A program made the translations under genes and the position numbers. Below are positions 39,593 to 47,716 of a stretch of DNA of 49,282 bases, piece by piece. Below the pieces are notes generated by a model. The model made no database searches and had not been told where the DNA came from. It saw nothing but the letters and a program-made list of their open reading frames with translations. The stretch is from UBA93 sp964477205 (GTDB taxonomy: Archaea > Micrarchaeota > Micrarchaeia > Norongarragalinales > Norongarragalinaceae), in the NCBI GenBank assembly GCA_964477205.1, contig CAYZDE010000002.1, forward strand, positions 1-49,282. The letters run 5' to 3'. Numbering within the stretch: position 1 is the first letter of the stretch; every line of letters begins with the position of its first letter.

Positions 39593-41026
39593 ATGCAACG
39601 CGGGGTAATCCTCAATTTCGTTAGTATAGTCTTAAAGAGCATGGCCCCGCTATTGCTAATACCGGTTATAGTAGGGTATTGGTACGGAGAGCCCACTGAG
39701 TCATTGTACGCGTTTCTTAATGCTTCATTATTGAGCGTACTTTTGGGCTACTCCATGGATTACTTGTCGGAGAAGGGCAAGGCGAGCACGAAGGAAGCCA
39801 TGATGGCGGTGGGCCTCGGCTGGGTGTTCGCTTGCCTGGTCGGCGCGATTCCATTCACGGGAGTCGGGTTGAGTTACTTGGACGCGGTGTTCGAGAGCGT
39901 CGCCGGGTTCACGACCACCGGGACTACGCTATTACTTGAGATTCGTGGGTTGCCGCACAGCGTGTTATTCTGGCGCTCGTTCATCCAGTGGCTCGGGGGC
40001 ATCGGCATCATCGCCTCGTTCTCCGTGCTCCTCACCGGAGAGGATAACAAGTTATTACCGCAGATTTTCTTCGCGGAAACCAGTAAGATAGCGTCACAGC
40101 GCGTGACTCAAAGCGCTGCCAAGATGGTTGCAGTGCTCGGCGCGGTGTATTTAACGCTCACTCTCGCTGAATTCGTGGCTTTGAGCGCGCTCGGGGTAGG
40201 GGCGTTCGACGCGGTGACGCACTCGTTTACTACGCTGTCAACCGGAGGGTTCTCGACTTTCGTGGGTAGTGTGGCGGCTTTTGACAGCGTGGCGGTTGAA
40301 GCAGTGATAACCGTGTTCATGTTCCTCGGCGGATTGAACTTCATAGTAATCGCGCATTACTTTGCGAGAAAGGGCAAGGTTAATTACGAGACGAAGTTGT
40401 ACGCGGCGATAATCGTTGCGGCGTCACTCCTAGTGTGTGCGGACCTCGCCTTGAACGGGGCGTCATTATTCAACTCGGCAAGGGAAGGCATCTTTCAAGT
40501 CGTCTCCATTATGACGACTACGGGTTACACCACGGCGAACTTCATTGCGTGGCCAAAGCTAAGCCAAATAATACTGGTAACCTTAATGGTCATCGGCGGT
40601 TGTGCGGGCAGCACCGGCGGGGGAATCAAGGTCATTCGCTTCGGCTTGCTCGCGAAGACCGCGTTGCGCGAGATGAAGAAAGTGTGCTCGCCAAAGCTGG
40701 CCGTGAACCAAGTGAGAATCGGTAGGGAAGCGGTTTCCGAAGGAGTCTTGCAAGGCGTGGCCGCATTGTTCGTATTGTGGCTGGGCCTCCTCTTGATCGG
40801 CGGAACAATCACCGCGGTTGCAACGAATTACCCGGTGTTCGAGTCGTTCTCGGGCATGGCAAGCGCGTTGGGCAACATAGGGCCGAGCTTGATTCCCGCT
40901 AGCGAAACGCCTTTATTGCCGAACTTGGTTAAAGTATTATTCATGATTGGAATGCTAGCCGGGCGCCTCGAGATAATACCCCTCGTCGTGCTGTTTAACC
41001 CTGCTAGCTGGAAGGGATTCCCTTAA
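39593..41026 (+). CDS. trkH: TrkH-type potassium uptake membrane subunit
   Basis: The 477-residue channel subunit has four M1-P-M2 repeats. The pore loops keep the selectivity Gly: GFTTTGTTL, FTTLSTGGFST, MTTTGYTTAN and GNIGPSL. It imports K+ together with its cytoplasmic RCK partner, which starts two bases downstream. Topology and length are usual. Confidence 0.95.
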   Translation: MQRGVILNFVSIVLKSMAPLLLIPVIVGYWYGEPTESLYAFLNASLLSVLLGYSMDYLSEKGKASTKEAMMAVGLGWVFACLVGAIPFTGVGLSYLDAVFESVAGFTTTGTTLLLEIRGLPHSVLFWRSFIQWLGGIGIIASFSVLLTGEDNKLLPQIFFAETSKIASQRVTQSAAKMVAVLGAVYLTLTLAEFVALSALGVGAFDAVTHSFTTLSTGGFSTFVGSVAAFDSVAVEAVITVFMFLGGLNFIVIAHYFARKGKVNYETKLYAAIIVAASLLVCADLALNGASLFNSAREGIFQVVSIMTTTGYTTANFIAWPKLSQIILVTLMVIGGCAGSTGGGIKVIRFGLLAKTALREMKKVCSPKLAVNQVRIGREAVSEGVLQGVAALFVLWLGLLLIGGTITAVATNYPVFESFSGMASALGNIGPSLIPASETPLLPNLVKVLFMIGMLAGRLEIIPLVVLFNPASWKGFP

Positions 41027-41027
41027 A

Positions 41028-41675
41028 ATGTATGCTATTATCTGCGGTTTGGACGCCTTCGGGCGAAAACTATTGACTGGCCTCCTCAAGAAAGGCCACG
41101 ACGTCGTGGCAATAGAGGAAAACCGGGAAATCGCTAATGAAGTTCAAGCTGACACTAACGGAGTAATAGTTAACGGAGACGCCACTTCGGTTATCGTACT
41201 CGAGCAAGCGGGAATTGCAAAAGCGAATGTTTTCATAGCGAACGCGCCAACGGACGCGACGAACCTCGCATTGTGCGTTATCGCGAAGAAGTACGGGGTA
41301 GAGTACGTTATCGCTAATGTGCGCGACCCAGCGTATTCAGACGCGTTCAAGATAACCGGAGTGGACAAGCGCCTCGCCGCGGTCGACACGCTTTACGAAG
41401 AGTTAATCAACGTAATCGAGACCCCCTCAATCGAGAAGAGCTTGCCCCTCGACGGGTACAAGCTCCTCGTCGTGGACGTTGGCGAGGACGATAAAATAGC
41501 GGGCAAGCGAGTGAGCGAGCTCGAAGAAAAAATCAAGGGCCTCCACGTGCTCGCGGTGCTCACCGGCGAGTCGCTGTCACGAAACAAGCAAGCGAAAATC
41601 ACGGCGAACACAACGCTCGTACTGCTCGTGGAGAAGGACCGCGAGGAACGCGTGCGAAAGTTGTTCAAGAAATGA
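41028..41675 (+). CDS. trkA: TrkA-type potassium uptake regulatory subunit
   Basis: The 215-residue cytoplasmic partner has the RCK_N nucleotide-binding fold GLDAFGRKLLTGLLKKGHDVVAIEEN (first strand with Gly loop) and RCK_C from about residue 140 (LLVVDVGEDDKIAGKRV). It gates TrkH in response to NAD(H) or ATP/ADP. It directly follows trkH and overlaps the start of nth by four bases (ATGA). Confidence 0.95.
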   Translation: MYAIICGLDAFGRKLLTGLLKKGHDVVAIEENREIANEVQADTNGVIVNGDATSVIVLEQAGIAKANVFIANAPTDATNLALCVIAKKYGVEYVIANVRDPAYSDAFKITGVDKRLAAVDTLYEELINVIETPSIEKSLPLDGYKLLVVDVGEDDKIAGKRVSELEEKIKGLHVLAVLTGESLSRNKQAKITANTTLVLLVEKDREERVRKLFKK

Positions 41676-42289
41676 AGCGCGCTTTGAAAGTCCTTGAACG
41701 TTTAGACCGCGATTATTCTTGGAACGCTTGGCAGCCTAAGAACGCTTTTCGTGCGCTCGTCGCGACGATGCTGTCCGCCCAGTGCACGGACGCACAAGTC
41801 GAAAAGGTATTGCCCGCCTTATTCAAGCGGTTTAAAACGCCGACGGATTTTGCTAATGCTAAGACGCGCGAGTTAGAAAAGTTGATTCGCTCTACCGGGT
41901 ATTACAAGGTGAAGGCGAAGCGGTTGAAGGCAATGTCGCGCGTTTTACTCGAACAGCACGCGGGCAGGGTGCCCGATTCCATGCAAGCACTCGTTAACTT
42001 GCCGGGCGTTGGGCGCAAAACCGCGAACATCGTCCTCGAGCACTCGTTCAATAAGGTCGAGGGCATCGCGGTTGACACGCACGTTTGGCGCCTCTCGCAT
42101 CGCCTCGGATTTAGTGAAAAGAACACGCAGTGGGGAATCGAAAGCGACTTGATGGCTGCGCTCCCGCACTCGTGGTGGGCGCGGGCGAACACTTTACTCA
42201 TTATGCACGGGCGCGCGGTGTGCAAGGCGAGGAACCCGAAGTGTTGTGGTTGTTGCGTTTCGAGGTATTGCCCATACGCGCGAGTGTAA
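41672..42289 (+). CDS. nth: Endonuclease III (Nth), DNA glycosylase/AP lyase
   Basis: The 205-residue HhH-GPD enzyme removes oxidised pyrimidines. The hairpin-helix-hairpin motif is LPGVGRKTANIVLEHSF, with the catalytic Lys in GRKTAN and Asp in VDTHVWRLSHRLG. The C-terminal [4Fe4S] cluster ligands follow the C-x6-C-x2-C-x5-C spacing, with a few extra cysteines (KCCGCCVSRYC). It is translated from an ATGA overlap with trkA. Confidence 0.96.
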   Translation: MKRALKVLERLDRDYSWNAWQPKNAFRALVATMLSAQCTDAQVEKVLPALFKRFKTPTDFANAKTRELEKLIRSTGYYKVKAKRLKAMSRVLLEQHAGRVPDSMQALVNLPGVGRKTANIVLEHSFNKVEGIAVDTHVWRLSHRLGFSEKNTQWGIESDLMAALPHSWWARANTLLIMHGRAVCKARNPKCCGCCVSRYCPYARV

Positions 42290-42325
42290 GGATTAAAACG
42301 ATGCGGGGGCACTATATTCACTCGA

Positions 42326-42398
42326 AGCCCCGTAGTCTAGTGGTCAAGGATGCCAGCCTCTGGAGCTGGAGACGGCAGTTCGAGTCTGCCCGGGGCTA
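42326..42398 (+). tRNA. tRNA-Gln (anticodon CTG)
   Basis: The acceptor AGCCCCG pairs with CGGGGCT. The anticodon arm is CCAGC-CTCTGGA-GCTGG and the T arm GGCAG-TTCGAGT-CTGCC. The discriminator is A. CCA is not encoded. GATTAAAACG lies about 30 bases upstream and may be its A/T box. Confidence 0.94.
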
Positions 42399-42399
42399 T

Positions 42400-42747
42400 A
42401 TGAAACTCGTTAAGGCTAGTGAAACGAAAAAGGTTAGTGGAAAATCGTATTACAAGCGCGTGTTAGAGAGCTCGTTCAATGGGCGGGTTGAGTTAGTGGA
42501 GGAGGCGGTCGTTGAGCCAGGCGGAAAGATTCCCTTACACTCGCACGAATTCACCAGTGAATTCTTTTACATTGCGTCGGGTAAGGCGCTAATGCTTGTA
42601 AACGGGAAAGAGTTAGCGGTGGAGCAAGGCGACTTCGTGTTCGTAGACAAGGGGGAAGAGCACGGGTTCGAGAATGCAAGTAAAGAGGAACTAAAGCTGT
42701 TGGTCTTGAAGCAAGACTTCCGGGAAGGCGATTCGTTTCTGAAGTAA
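42400..42747 (+). CDS. Cupin-domain protein
   Basis: The 115-residue single-domain cupin has the metal-binding motif around PLHSHEFTSEFFYIASGKALML (His, His, Glu) and the second motif QGDFVFVDKGEEHGFEN. Small cupins act as sugar or metal-dependent enzymes or sensors, with no substrate evident here. The ATG starts one base after the tRNA-Gln 3' end, and in-frame reading continues upstream into the tRNA. Either the mRNA is cut by tRNA processing or a separate promoter is used. Confidence 0.82.
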   Translation: MKLVKASETKKVSGKSYYKRVLESSFNGRVELVEEAVVEPGGKIPLHSHEFTSEFFYIASGKALMLVNGKELAVEQGDFVFVDKGEEHGFENASKEELKLLVLKQDFREGDSFLK

Positions 42748-42940
42748 AGAGTAAAAAGCCAGCAGGTACAATTATTATTTCCATGATGAAGAGGTATTAA
42801 TTGAGGGCGCGCTTCGGTGCGTCCAGTGAGAGAAACAGAGTCAACTGATAGACAAAAAACAAACCTCAAAAAAAAAGAATAGGCTGGGCTTGCAAGTGTT
42901 TTTATTGCCTTGTTGAGTTGTATGAAGTGAGTGATTTCCA
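42748..42940. other. Intergenic region with a cUUCGg hairpin
   Basis: No ORF is evident in these 193 bases. At 42805-42824 GGGCGCGC and GTGCGTCC form an eight-pair stem (two G-T pairs) around a TTCG loop closed by C-G, a very stable tetraloop. Nearby ATGATGA (42783-42789) and CTGA (42845-42848) recall C/D sRNA boxes, but the interior does not fit such an RNA well. Confidence 0.4.
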
Positions 42941-43258
42941 ATGATTGATTCGAGTGCAATCGAGTACGCCCGAAAGGGCTTGAATGACGGCTTCAGTGAA
43001 GCCGAAATCAAAAAGGAGTTGGCTAAGTCCGGTTGGAGCGATAGCGACGCGTCCGAGGCAATCGAGCGCGCGAAGTCGCCTTCCAAGAAAAAAGAGCCGG
43101 AATCAAAGGAAGCCGGAACCGGCCCTCTCGCGGCGATACTAACTATATTAAAGTCGTTCACTTGGGCCGGCTGGCTGGGCGTAGTCATGCTCATTTTAGG
43201 GTTAATCGTCTTGTTGTGGGCGCTCACCGCGCCTTGCGAACACTGTATTATCTTGTGA
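42941..43258 (+). CDS. Small C-terminal tail-anchored membrane protein (105 aa)
   Basis: The N-terminal about 50 residues form a three-helix UBA-like or short-helix domain (LNDGFSEAEIKKELAKSGWSDSDASEAIERA), followed by a Lys/Glu-rich linker. One strong membrane helix (GWLGVVMLILGLIVLLWALTA) and a CEHC end complete it. Similar small proteins are frequent in DPANN genomes. It lies seven bases upstream of the KefB-type gene and may accompany it. Confidence 0.55.
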   Translation: MIDSSAIEYARKGLNDGFSEAEIKKELAKSGWSDSDASEAIERAKSPSKKKEPESKEAGTGPLAAILTILKSFTWAGWLGVVMLILGLIVLLWALTAPCEHCIIL

Positions 43259-43265
43259 GTGTATA

Positions 43266-45017
43266 ATGGCTGCGTTCCCGTTGTTTGACTTGGGCGTCAT
43301 TATCGTTGCGGCTACACTCGCAGCGTATTTAGCTAAGATTTTCCATCAACCCAAGCTATTAGCTTACATTATTGCCGGGGTTGCCATCGGCCCGTTCGGG
43401 TTGAACCTGCTGCAGGACACTGAAGTCATTTGGGGCTTCGCCGAGTTAGGCATCGCGTTCTTGTTGTTCATCGTCGGCCTTGAACTCGACGTTAGTAAGT
43501 TGAAGGCCATCGGCTTTGATTCCCTACTCATCGGCCTCGGGCAGATGACGGCTTGCTTCATCGCGGGTTACTTCCTGGCTTCAGCTCTCGGCTTCACTGA
43601 CCAGACGGCGATGTTCTTGTCAATGGTATTCGTGTTCAGTAGCACGATGGTCGTCGTCAAGAGTTTTTCGGACGCCGGCGGACTGCAAACGCTGAGCTCG
43701 CGCATTTCCATCGGAGTGCTCTTGCTGCAGGACATCGTGATTATAGTCATACTCGCGATGATGACGTCAAACGGCGGGTTGACTCAATCGTTCATCGCCT
43801 TGTCGCTCATTAAAGGCTTCGGCTTATTCGCTCTTGCTTACGTTGCCGGAAAAGTCATACTCCCGCCTTTGTTCGACTTCGTGGCTCACTCGCGCGAATT
43901 ATTATTCCTATCCGCGCTGTCGTGGTGCCTCGGCCTCGCATTGTTTTCAACGCTCCTCGGCTTCTCGCTTGCAATAGGCGCTTTCCTAGCCGGCGTTGCC
44001 ATGGCTTCCCTTCCTTTCGCCCTTGAAATCAAAGGGGAATTACGCTCGCTCAAGGACTTCTTTGCAATCATCTTCTTTGCGTCACTGGGAATGGAACTCG
44101 CGTTCGGGAGCGTGGCGTGGCTAAGCGTAATCGCGTTCAGCGCGCTGGTTCTTTTATTCAAGCCGTTCACGCTGTTAGTTCTCACCGGCCTGCGAAGGCA
44201 CACCAAACGCACTTCGTTCTTGGCCTCCGCGCCAATGGGCCAGGTGAGTGAGTTCTCCCTAATCATCGGCTTGCACGCCTTGTCCACCGGAATGATTGCA
44301 CACGATTCGTTCTCGCTGCTCGTATTAGTGACCGCCGCGACGATTACGGCGACTTCCTACTTCTCAAAGTACTCCGAGCGAATCTACCGAGCGGTTTCCC
44401 CGTACTTGAACGCGTTCGAACGCACGGACTGCAAGCGGTACAAGCTCGAGTCCGCGGACAAGCTAGGCGGGCACATCATCCTCTTCGGCTGCGACCGAAT
44501 GGGTTACCACATCCTAAAGACTCTTAAGGAAATAAAAACGGATTTCCTAGTGGTGGATTACAACCCGGACGTTATCAGCGCGCTCAAGGACCAGGAAGTG
44601 AATTGTGTTTACGGCGACCTGGCGGACCAAGAGTTACTAGAGCACATTCGATTGAAGGACGCGAAAGTAATCATTTCCACGGTTCCCTTGCTGGAAGAAA
44701 ACCAAAACCTCGTGCACTTGGCAAAGAAAAGCGGGAAGTCAAAAGCGTTCGTGATTGCAACCGCGAGCACGCTGAACGACGCGCTTAAGCTGTACGAGGA
44801 TGGAGCGGATTACGTGATACTGCCTAATTACTTGGCCGGCGAGCGCATCTCCTCGCTCACTAAAGAATTGTTGTCGGGCGAGGGCGCCGCTAAGAAAAGG
44901 AAAACCCTCGAACGCCACTTGAAGGAGTTAAAGGAAATGAAGGAAGAGCAACTACGCGTTAAGTACGAGCCGCCCTTCCTCAGGGGATTAAAGTTCGACT
45001 CTAAAGGAAACGCGTGA
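43266..45017 (+). CDS. KefB/CPA2-type cation:proton antiporter with TrkA-N domain
   Basis: The 583-residue protein has about 12 membrane segments of the CPA2 family (PKLLAYIIAGVAIGPFGLN at the start, AIGAFLAGVAMASLPFA in the middle) and a cytoplasmic TrkA-N domain (HIILFGCDRMGYHILKTLKE, VVDYNPD). It exchanges K+ or Na+ for H+. The end overlaps the convergent porB gene by 17 bases. Along with trkHA it suggests active ion homeostasis. Confidence 0.93.
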   Translation: MAAFPLFDLGVIIVAATLAAYLAKIFHQPKLLAYIIAGVAIGPFGLNLLQDTEVIWGFAELGIAFLLFIVGLELDVSKLKAIGFDSLLIGLGQMTACFIAGYFLASALGFTDQTAMFLSMVFVFSSTMVVVKSFSDAGGLQTLSSRISIGVLLLQDIVIIVILAMMTSNGGLTQSFIALSLIKGFGLFALAYVAGKVILPPLFDFVAHSRELLFLSALSWCLGLALFSTLLGFSLAIGAFLAGVAMASLPFALEIKGELRSLKDFFAIIFFASLGMELAFGSVAWLSVIAFSALVLLFKPFTLLVLTGLRRHTKRTSFLASAPMGQVSEFSLIIGLHALSTGMIAHDSFSLLVLVTAATITATSYFSKYSERIYRAVSPYLNAFERTDCKRYKLESADKLGGHIILFGCDRMGYHILKTLKEIKTDFLVVDYNPDVISALKDQEVNCVYGDLADQELLEHIRLKDAKVIISTVPLLEENQNLVHLAKKSGKSKAFVIATASTLNDALKLYEDGADYVILPNYLAGERISSLTKELLSGEGAAKKRKTLERHLKELKEMKEEQLRVKYEPPFLRGLKFDSKGNA

Positions 45018-45879
45018 AGTTCAAGTCCGCTTTCTCAAGCTTCTCGAGTTCCACCTTGGTTTCGCGCGCGTGGGATTGAATCACGCTTATCTGCTCGGGC
45101 GTAACGTGCGCAAAACGCCCTTGCATCTTCAAGTACCCTTCAACCGGCTTGTCACCGATTGGCTGGCTTAACTTGAACTTGCCGTTCTCTATCTCGAATA
45201 AATTCCACAACCCGCATTCCACGGCTAGGCGCGACACCTCGATGGTCTTGTTGCTCTTAATCTTCCAGCCGACGGTGCACGGGGCGTGAACGCTGATGAA
45301 GCGGAATCCTTCCATGCCCATTGCTTTCTCGAGCTTCTTCTTCAAGTCCGTTGGGTTCGAGATGCTCGCGGACGCAACGTACGGAATCGCGTGGCTCGCG
45401 GCAATGAACATTAAGTTCTTCTTCCACTCGCCCTTCCCGCCGACTTCCTTTGGCGAAGTCGTAGTTGCGGAAGCAAAAGGCGTGGCGCCGCTCCTCTGCA
45501 AGCCCGTGTTAGCGTAAGCCTCGTTGTCGTAGCAAATGTAAATCATGTCCTCGTTGCGCTCCATCGCACCGCTCAAAGCTCCGAAGCCGATGTCGTAAGT
45601 CGAGCCGTCACCGCCGAGGCAGACGACCGTGCCTTTCTTGCCGAGCTTCTTGAACGCCCGGCTCACGCCCGACGCAACAGACGCAGCGTTCTCGAACACG
45701 CTGTGAATGTACGGGACGCCCCAATTATTACGCGGGTAAGGCGATGAAATGATTTCCATGCATCCCGTAGCGTTCACTATTACTATGTCCTTGCCAAGCG
45801 ACTCCAGCACGTGGCGCACGGTTAAAGCGCAACCGCAGCCGGCGCAAGCCGTGTGTCCTTTCAAGAATAATTCACTCAT
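45001..45879 (-). CDS. porB: Pyruvate:ferredoxin oxidoreductase beta subunit
   Basis: The 292-residue subunit binds thiamine pyrophosphate and the catalytic [4Fe4S] cluster. Cluster Cys are seen in ACAGCGCAL and later in HAPCTVGW. The TPP motif is GDGSTYDIGFGALSGAMERNEDMIYICYDNEAYANTG. It cleaves pyruvate to acetyl-CoA with reduction of ferredoxin. It is last in the por operon, 6 bases after porA. Confidence 0.95.
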   Translation of the reverse strand: MSELFLKGHTACAGCGCALTVRHVLESLGKDIVIVNATGCMEIISSPYPRNNWGVPYIHSVFENAASVASGVSRAFKKLGKKGTVVCLGGDGSTYDIGFGALSGAMERNEDMIYICYDNEAYANTGLQRSGATPFASATTTSPKEVGGKGEWKKNLMFIAASHAIPYVASASISNPTDLKKKLEKAMGMEGFRFISVHAPCTVGWKIKSNKTIEVSRLAVECGLWNLFEIENGKFKLSQPIGDKPVEGYLKMQGRFAHVTPEQISVIQSHARETKVELEKLEKADLNFTRFL

Positions 45880-45885
45880 TTAACA

Positions 45886-46998
45886 TCACACCCAAATGCA
45901 GCCTTCCTCGCCGCCGTCAGCTCTTTCCACGAGCGCACGCAAGTGGTCAACGGTAACATCCTTGCCGCCCATGCCCGCTATAGCGCTCAAAACTTTAGCT
46001 CGGTTGCCCGCGTTGTGCAGGCAAGCCTTCAACTCCACTGACAAAGCGCCTTCAAAGCCCAAACTCACGGACTTTTCAATAACGAGGATTTTCTCCTTGC
46101 CTTCAAGCGCCTTCGCGAGCGCTTCAACCGGGAACGGCCGCCAGCACTTCAAGCGCACGATGCCGACCTTGCCGTCATCCGCAACTATCTCGGCCTCTTC
46201 AGCGAGGCTGCCCAGGGTGACGATTGCAATCGGCTTGTCATTAGCGTACTCTTCAATCAACCCGAATTGCTCGCGCCCGAACTTGTCGGAGAACTCCTTC
46301 GCGACTTCCTCGATTACGAGCGCGCTGTTCTTCAACGCGCCGTCAAGCTCGCGGCGGAACTCTTGGTAATCACTCGGCATGGCGTAACAGCCAAGGGCAA
46401 CCGGAGCGTCCACGTCGAGAACGTCCTCTTGAACGCGCTTCGGGAGGAAAGCCGCGATTTCATCTTGTGAGGGAATGTCCACCGGGCAAACTTCATGCGT
46501 GAGGTAGAACCCGTCAAAGCAAACCATCGCAGGAATTTTCACTTTCTCCGCGACCTTGAATGCTTGAATCAGCGTGTCCAAGGCCTCTTGATTGTTCTTG
46601 CAGTATAATTGAATCCAACCCGCGTCGCGCTGCGACACCGAGTCCTGCCAGTCATTCCAAATGTTCAAGGGCGCGCCGATCGCACGGTTCGCCACTCCCA
46701 TTACAAGCGGCAGCCTCATGCCTGCGGCGTTGAACAAAACCTCGTGCATTAACAAGAGCCCTTGGCTGCTCGTCGCAGTGAAGACGCGCGCTCCGGCGGC
46801 TGAAGCGCCGAGTATGGCGCTGATTGCCGAGAACTCTGCTTCAACAGGAACGAATTCGAACCCGTACTTTGGCTGGATTCGCGACAACTCTTGGGGAATA
46901 TGCGTTGACGGCGTAATCGGAAACGCCGCTACTACTTCGGGGCCACAGCGTGCCGCCGCATGGGCGAACGCCAGGCTACCCTCCATTATTTCTCTCAT
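45886..46998 (-). CDS. porA: Pyruvate:ferredoxin oxidoreductase alpha subunit
   Basis: The 370-residue subunit has the alpha-subunit segments PEVVAAFPITPSTHIPQEL, FVPVEAEFSAISAILGASAAGARVFTATSSQGLLLMHEVLF and the later domain III with VIEKSVSLGFEGAL. It pairs with PorB. Its ATG overlaps the end of the membrane-protein gene by four bases. Confidence 0.95.
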   Translation of the reverse strand: MREIMEGSLAFAHAAARCGPEVVAAFPITPSTHIPQELSRIQPKYGFEFVPVEAEFSAISAILGASAAGARVFTATSSQGLLLMHEVLFNAAGMRLPLVMGVANRAIGAPLNIWNDWQDSVSQRDAGWIQLYCKNNQEALDTLIQAFKVAEKVKIPAMVCFDGFYLTHEVCPVDIPSQDEIAAFLPKRVQEDVLDVDAPVALGCYAMPSDYQEFRRELDGALKNSALVIEEVAKEFSDKFGREQFGLIEEYANDKPIAIVTLGSLAEEAEIVADDGKVGIVRLKCWRPFPVEALAKALEGKEKILVIEKSVSLGFEGALSVELKACLHNAGNRAKVLSAIAGMGGKDVTVDHLRALVERADGGEEGCIWV

Positions 46999-47435
46999 TT
47001 GAATACCACTCCATACAATAAATTATCCGGTAACATCAACCATAACAAAGCTAGGAAGCCCAAAGCGAGTAGGGCCAAGCCGGCATAGAACAAGGCAATG
47101 CGCGAATCCTTCGGGACGAGAGTCGCTTTGAGGACGCCCGCCTGCGTTAATATAATAGAGAACATTGTGCCGATGGCCATGACGGCTATTGCCCCCCAGA
47201 ACTCCAGAAAAGACGGCTCGATGACGCGCTCGCAAGCCAAGTCACTCAATAAGAGCGTGTTTACGAGGAGCAAGGCTAAGCCGACCGCACTCAATGCTAC
47301 CGAAGCCACCCAATACTTTCGGCCCCTCGCGCGGTTCAATAAGCCGAGCAAGGCGCCGTTCCAAGAGTAAACGCCGAGCCAAGTCCCGCCTAGGAAGAAA
47401 AGGAAACCCGTCCAAAGCCACCAAAACATGTTCAT
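46995..47435 (-). CDS. Four-helix membrane protein inside the por operon
   Basis: The 146-residue protein has four hydrophobic segments (WWLWTGFLFFLGGTWLGVYSW, ASVALSAVGLALLLVNTLLLS, WGAIAVMAIGTMFSIILTQAGVL and YAGLALLALGFLALLWLML). I recognise no family. ATGA overlaps link it on both sides to porD and porA, so it is made with the oxidoreductase. It may tether the enzyme to the membrane or carry pyruvate or a product. It occupies a place where porG is expected in many archaea. Confidence 0.7.
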   Translation of the reverse strand: MNMFWWLWTGFLFFLGGTWLGVYSWNGALLGLLNRARGRKYWVASVALSAVGLALLLVNTLLLSDLACERVIEPSFLEFWGAIAVMAIGTMFSIILTQAGVLKATLVPKDSRIALFYAGLALLALGFLALLWLMLPDNLLYGVVFK

Positions 47436-47665
47436 TCTAACTCCATCTTAATGCACTTGACCGGGCACTCATTAGCGCAAATGCCGCAGCCCTTACAGTA
47501 ATCCAAGTCGACTACCGCCTTCCCGTCCACGATTTTAATGGCCTCGTCCGGGCAGAACCGCGCGCAGGTACCACAGCCAATGCACTTTTCCTTGTCGATT
47601 ACGGGCTTTTGAGAGCGCCACGAACCCGTCTTATTATTACAATTAGGTTTAATCGAAGTATTCAT
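47432..47665 (-). CDS. porD: Pyruvate:ferredoxin oxidoreductase delta (2[4Fe4S] ferredoxin-like) subunit
   Basis: The 77-residue subunit has two CxxCxxCxxxCP clusters (CIGCGTCARFCP and CKGCGICANECP). It passes electrons from PorB to ferredoxin. It opens the operon porD-membrane protein-porA-porB. The next gene (pheS) is divergent, so the por promoter lies within 47666-47716. The porG gene is not present in the window. Confidence 0.92.
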   Translation of the reverse strand: MNTSIKPNCNNKTGSWRSQKPVIDKEKCIGCGTCARFCPDEAIKIVDGKAVVDLDYCKGCGICANECPVKCIKMELE

Positions 47666-47716
47666 GATACCCTTTTATTTGCAGTCTATTAATAAGGTTT
47701 GAGGAGCACTTCGCAA

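Noticed and set aside
42130..42399. N-terminal extension of the cupin ORF through the tRNA
   Set aside because: The frame runs through nth and tRNA-Gln; the cupin domain needs only the part from the ATG at 42400.
42783..42848. C/D box sRNA from ATGATGA and CTGA
   Set aside because: No flanking terminal stem and no good inner D'/C' boxes; the strong UUCG hairpin in the middle does not fit a C/D RNA. Kept only as a hairpin observation.
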